From the NCBI GenBank assembly GCA_964430855.1, contig CAYSHC010000001.1:51134-115133 (forward strand): 64,000 nt of DNA, given 5' to 3'. A program made the position numbers and the translations under genes. How positions within the stretch are numbered: the first letter of the stretch is position 1; each line of letters begins with the position of its first letter. The DNA comes from JAEZDP01 sp964430855 (GTDB taxonomy: Bacteria > Acidobacteriota > Vicinamibacteria > Vicinamibacterales > Vicinamibacteraceae). The notes beneath the pieces were generated by a model that worked only from the letters and a program-made list of their open reading frames with translations, had not been told where the DNA came from and did not search any database. Positions 62,828-64,000 of the stretch are shown in pieces.

Positions 62828-64000
62828 CCGCGGCAGCACGACGAAGTCCACCCCTGGTGCGTCCGCGTTGCCGCCGATCACGAGACGGCAGGGCCCGGGG
62901 ACCAACTCGGCCAGCGGCAGGTCGAACTGGCGGATGCCCTCATCCGATGCCAGGGCCTGCTGCCAGAGCACGGCGTTCCGCGCGTCGCGCACCACGACGG
63001 TCGTCGGCGACGACATTCCGGCGACGGTCACCTGGAGCACGTCCGACTGCGGGAACACGCGCATCAGGGTGGGCGGGACCTGCAACCCGGCGGCCGCGCG
63101 CGGCTCGACGAACGCCGTCGGCACCATCGTCCAGGCGCGCGACCCGATGGCGATACCCGGCGACAGTTCGGCCTCTGGTACTTCCACGTCGAGATACACC
63201 GACCCGGTCAGCGCCGAGGTGGTCTCCATCACGGCCATCCGCACCTGATGCCAGCCCTTCGGAAGCGCAACGTCCCAAACCGTGCGCAGCGCGCTGGCTC
63301 CCAGCAGGCGTGCCTGGGCGTCCGACAGCTCGACTCTCATCGCCTTCCGCGTGGCATTGGCGATGGTTCCCGTGGCATCGACCGAGAGCAGCGCCAGCGA
63401 CAGCTCGAGCGGCCCGTCCTCGGCACGCGCGGCGAGCGGGGCACCGCCGATCTCCGCGACGACGGCCATGTGCGTCGTCCCGTCGGCTTCGCGCCCGAGG
63501 GGGATGGCTTGCGCACGAATGAGCAGGCGGTCGGACGGTACGGCTGCAGACAGCAGCGACTGCAGCTCCTGCGCGGCCGTGTCGGTCGGCGCTGGCGCGG
63601 CGACTTTCGCGGGCGGCACGCCTCGTGGCGCGGTGTAGCCACGCCGGACCACCACGCGGACGTCAGGCCGCGCGACGTCGACGGCGATGCTGCGGAACCT
63701 GTCGTTCTTCGCAGGATTGTCCGGCTCGTAGGCCAGCACGTAGTACTCGCTGGCCTCGTCCAGGATGCGCTCGAGCGCCCGTGACGCGTCGTTGGTGTCG
63801 ATGAGCGCCAGGCCACCCGTGAGCCTGGCGATGTCACGCAGCTGCGTCTTCGTCTGCATGTGCTCGGCGATGGCGGTGGCCAGATCGTCGGACGTCAGGA
63901 TGCGATGGGTGCCGTACTCCTGACCGCGGCCGTTCGACTCGATGAAGTACTCACCCGGCACATCGAGGCCTGTCGGCGTGACGGTATAGACGACCATGTC
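62825..64000 (-). CDS. VWFA-related protein of the acidobacterial type, C-terminal part (truncated by window edge)
   Basis: At least 391 residues; the N-terminal signal and VWA metal site lie outside the window. The visible part begins within the VWA domain's end (LRDIARLTGGLALIDTNDASRALERILDEASEYYVLAYEP) and continues with FRSIAVDVARPDVRVVVRRGYTAP, both usual in the VWFA-related family. About 280 further residues form beta-rich domains of unknown role. It is the third member of this family in the window. The stop codon TAG touches a REP-like hairpin. Confidence 0.8.
   Translation of the reverse strand, partial: DMVVYTVTPTGLDVPGEYFIESNGRGQEYGTHRILTSDDLATAIAEHMQTKTQLRDIARLTGGLALIDTNDASRALERILDEASEYYVLAYEPDNPAKNDRFRSIAVDVARPDVRVVVRRGYTAPRGVPPAKVAAPAPTDTAAQELQSLLSAAVPSDRLLIRAQAIPLGREADGTTHMAVVAEIGGAPLAARAEDGPLELSLALLSVDATGTIANATRKAMRVELSDAQARLLGASALRTVWDVALPKGWHQVRMAVMETTSALTGSVYLDVEVPEAELSPGIAIGSRAWTMVPTAFVEPRAAAGLQVPPTLMRVFPQSDVLQVTVAGMSSPTTVVVRDARNAVLWQQALASDEGIRQFDLPLAELVPGPCRLVIGGNADAPGVDFVVLPR

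Overview
The window is a GC-rich, tightly packed bacterial chromosome segment with about 57 protein genes and no rRNA, tRNA, CRISPR array, phage or insertion sequence that I could find. Several gene families point to Acidobacteriota, most likely a Vicinamibacteria-type organism. These are three VWFA-related proteins of the acidobacterial type, a large TonB-dependent receptor with an N-terminal carboxypeptidase-regulatory domain (Oar-like), a secreted S9 peptidase, an FG-GAP/ASPIC-UnbV protein beside a TPR protein, and an alpha-beta fused 2-oxoacid dehydrogenase E1. The taxonomic call is inferred from gene content only.

Regions. (1) 1-5326, minus strand: two VWA proteins, a HemX/CcsA-like membrane protein, hemA, hemC and the start of a uroporphyrinogen-III methyltransferase, with stop/start overlaps between most of the genes. 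(2) 5476-7497: atpZ/atpI-like genes, atpB and atpE, i.e. only the membrane sector of ATP synthase. (3) 7610-28703: mixed housekeeping and secreted proteins, including an EamA exporter, typA, two methyltransferase/hydrolase-type genes, an enoyl-CoA hydratase, the E1 fusion, a cupin, a rhomboid protease, an MFS exporter coupled to murJ, TPR and ASPIC/UnbV proteins, and yqeY. (4) 28858-34398, minus strand: a surface-glycan operon with a GT4, three GT2 enzymes, an NAD-dependent epimerase-like protein and a DegT aminotransferase. (5) 34504-51488: a complete division and cell-wall cluster, mraZ-rsmH-ftsL-ftsI-murE-murF-mraY-murD-ftsW-murG-murC-ftsQ-ftsA-ftsZ. It lacks murB and ddl, has a ten-N assembly gap inside murD, and has a 24-bp inverted repeat between murD and ftsW. 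(6) 51840-64000: radical SAM enzyme, small unknown protein, PgeF, RNase H, TonB receptor plus S9 peptidase, zinc-ribbon protein, a YpdA-like reductase and a truncated VWA protein.

Regulatory structure is the most unusual part. Ten transcription-unit-leading genes have a TAnnnT-like -10 hexamer (eight exact, two deviating at the first base) only 5-8 nt before the start codon, the geometry of leaderless mRNAs; this also settles several start codons. mraZ is preceded by five TGG direct repeats with an exact 10-bp period, a likely MraZ operator that runs into its own start codon. Three convergent gene pairs are separated by a REP-like hairpin whose edge supplies the TAG stop of the minus-strand gene. 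Upstream of the TonB receptor is a short open frame with eight consecutive Cys codons, followed by a strong hairpin and then a small hairpin that covers half of the Shine-Dalgarno sequence. This is laid out like an attenuator and is the best candidate here for an undescribed system. All functional statements come from reading the sequence; no database search was possible.
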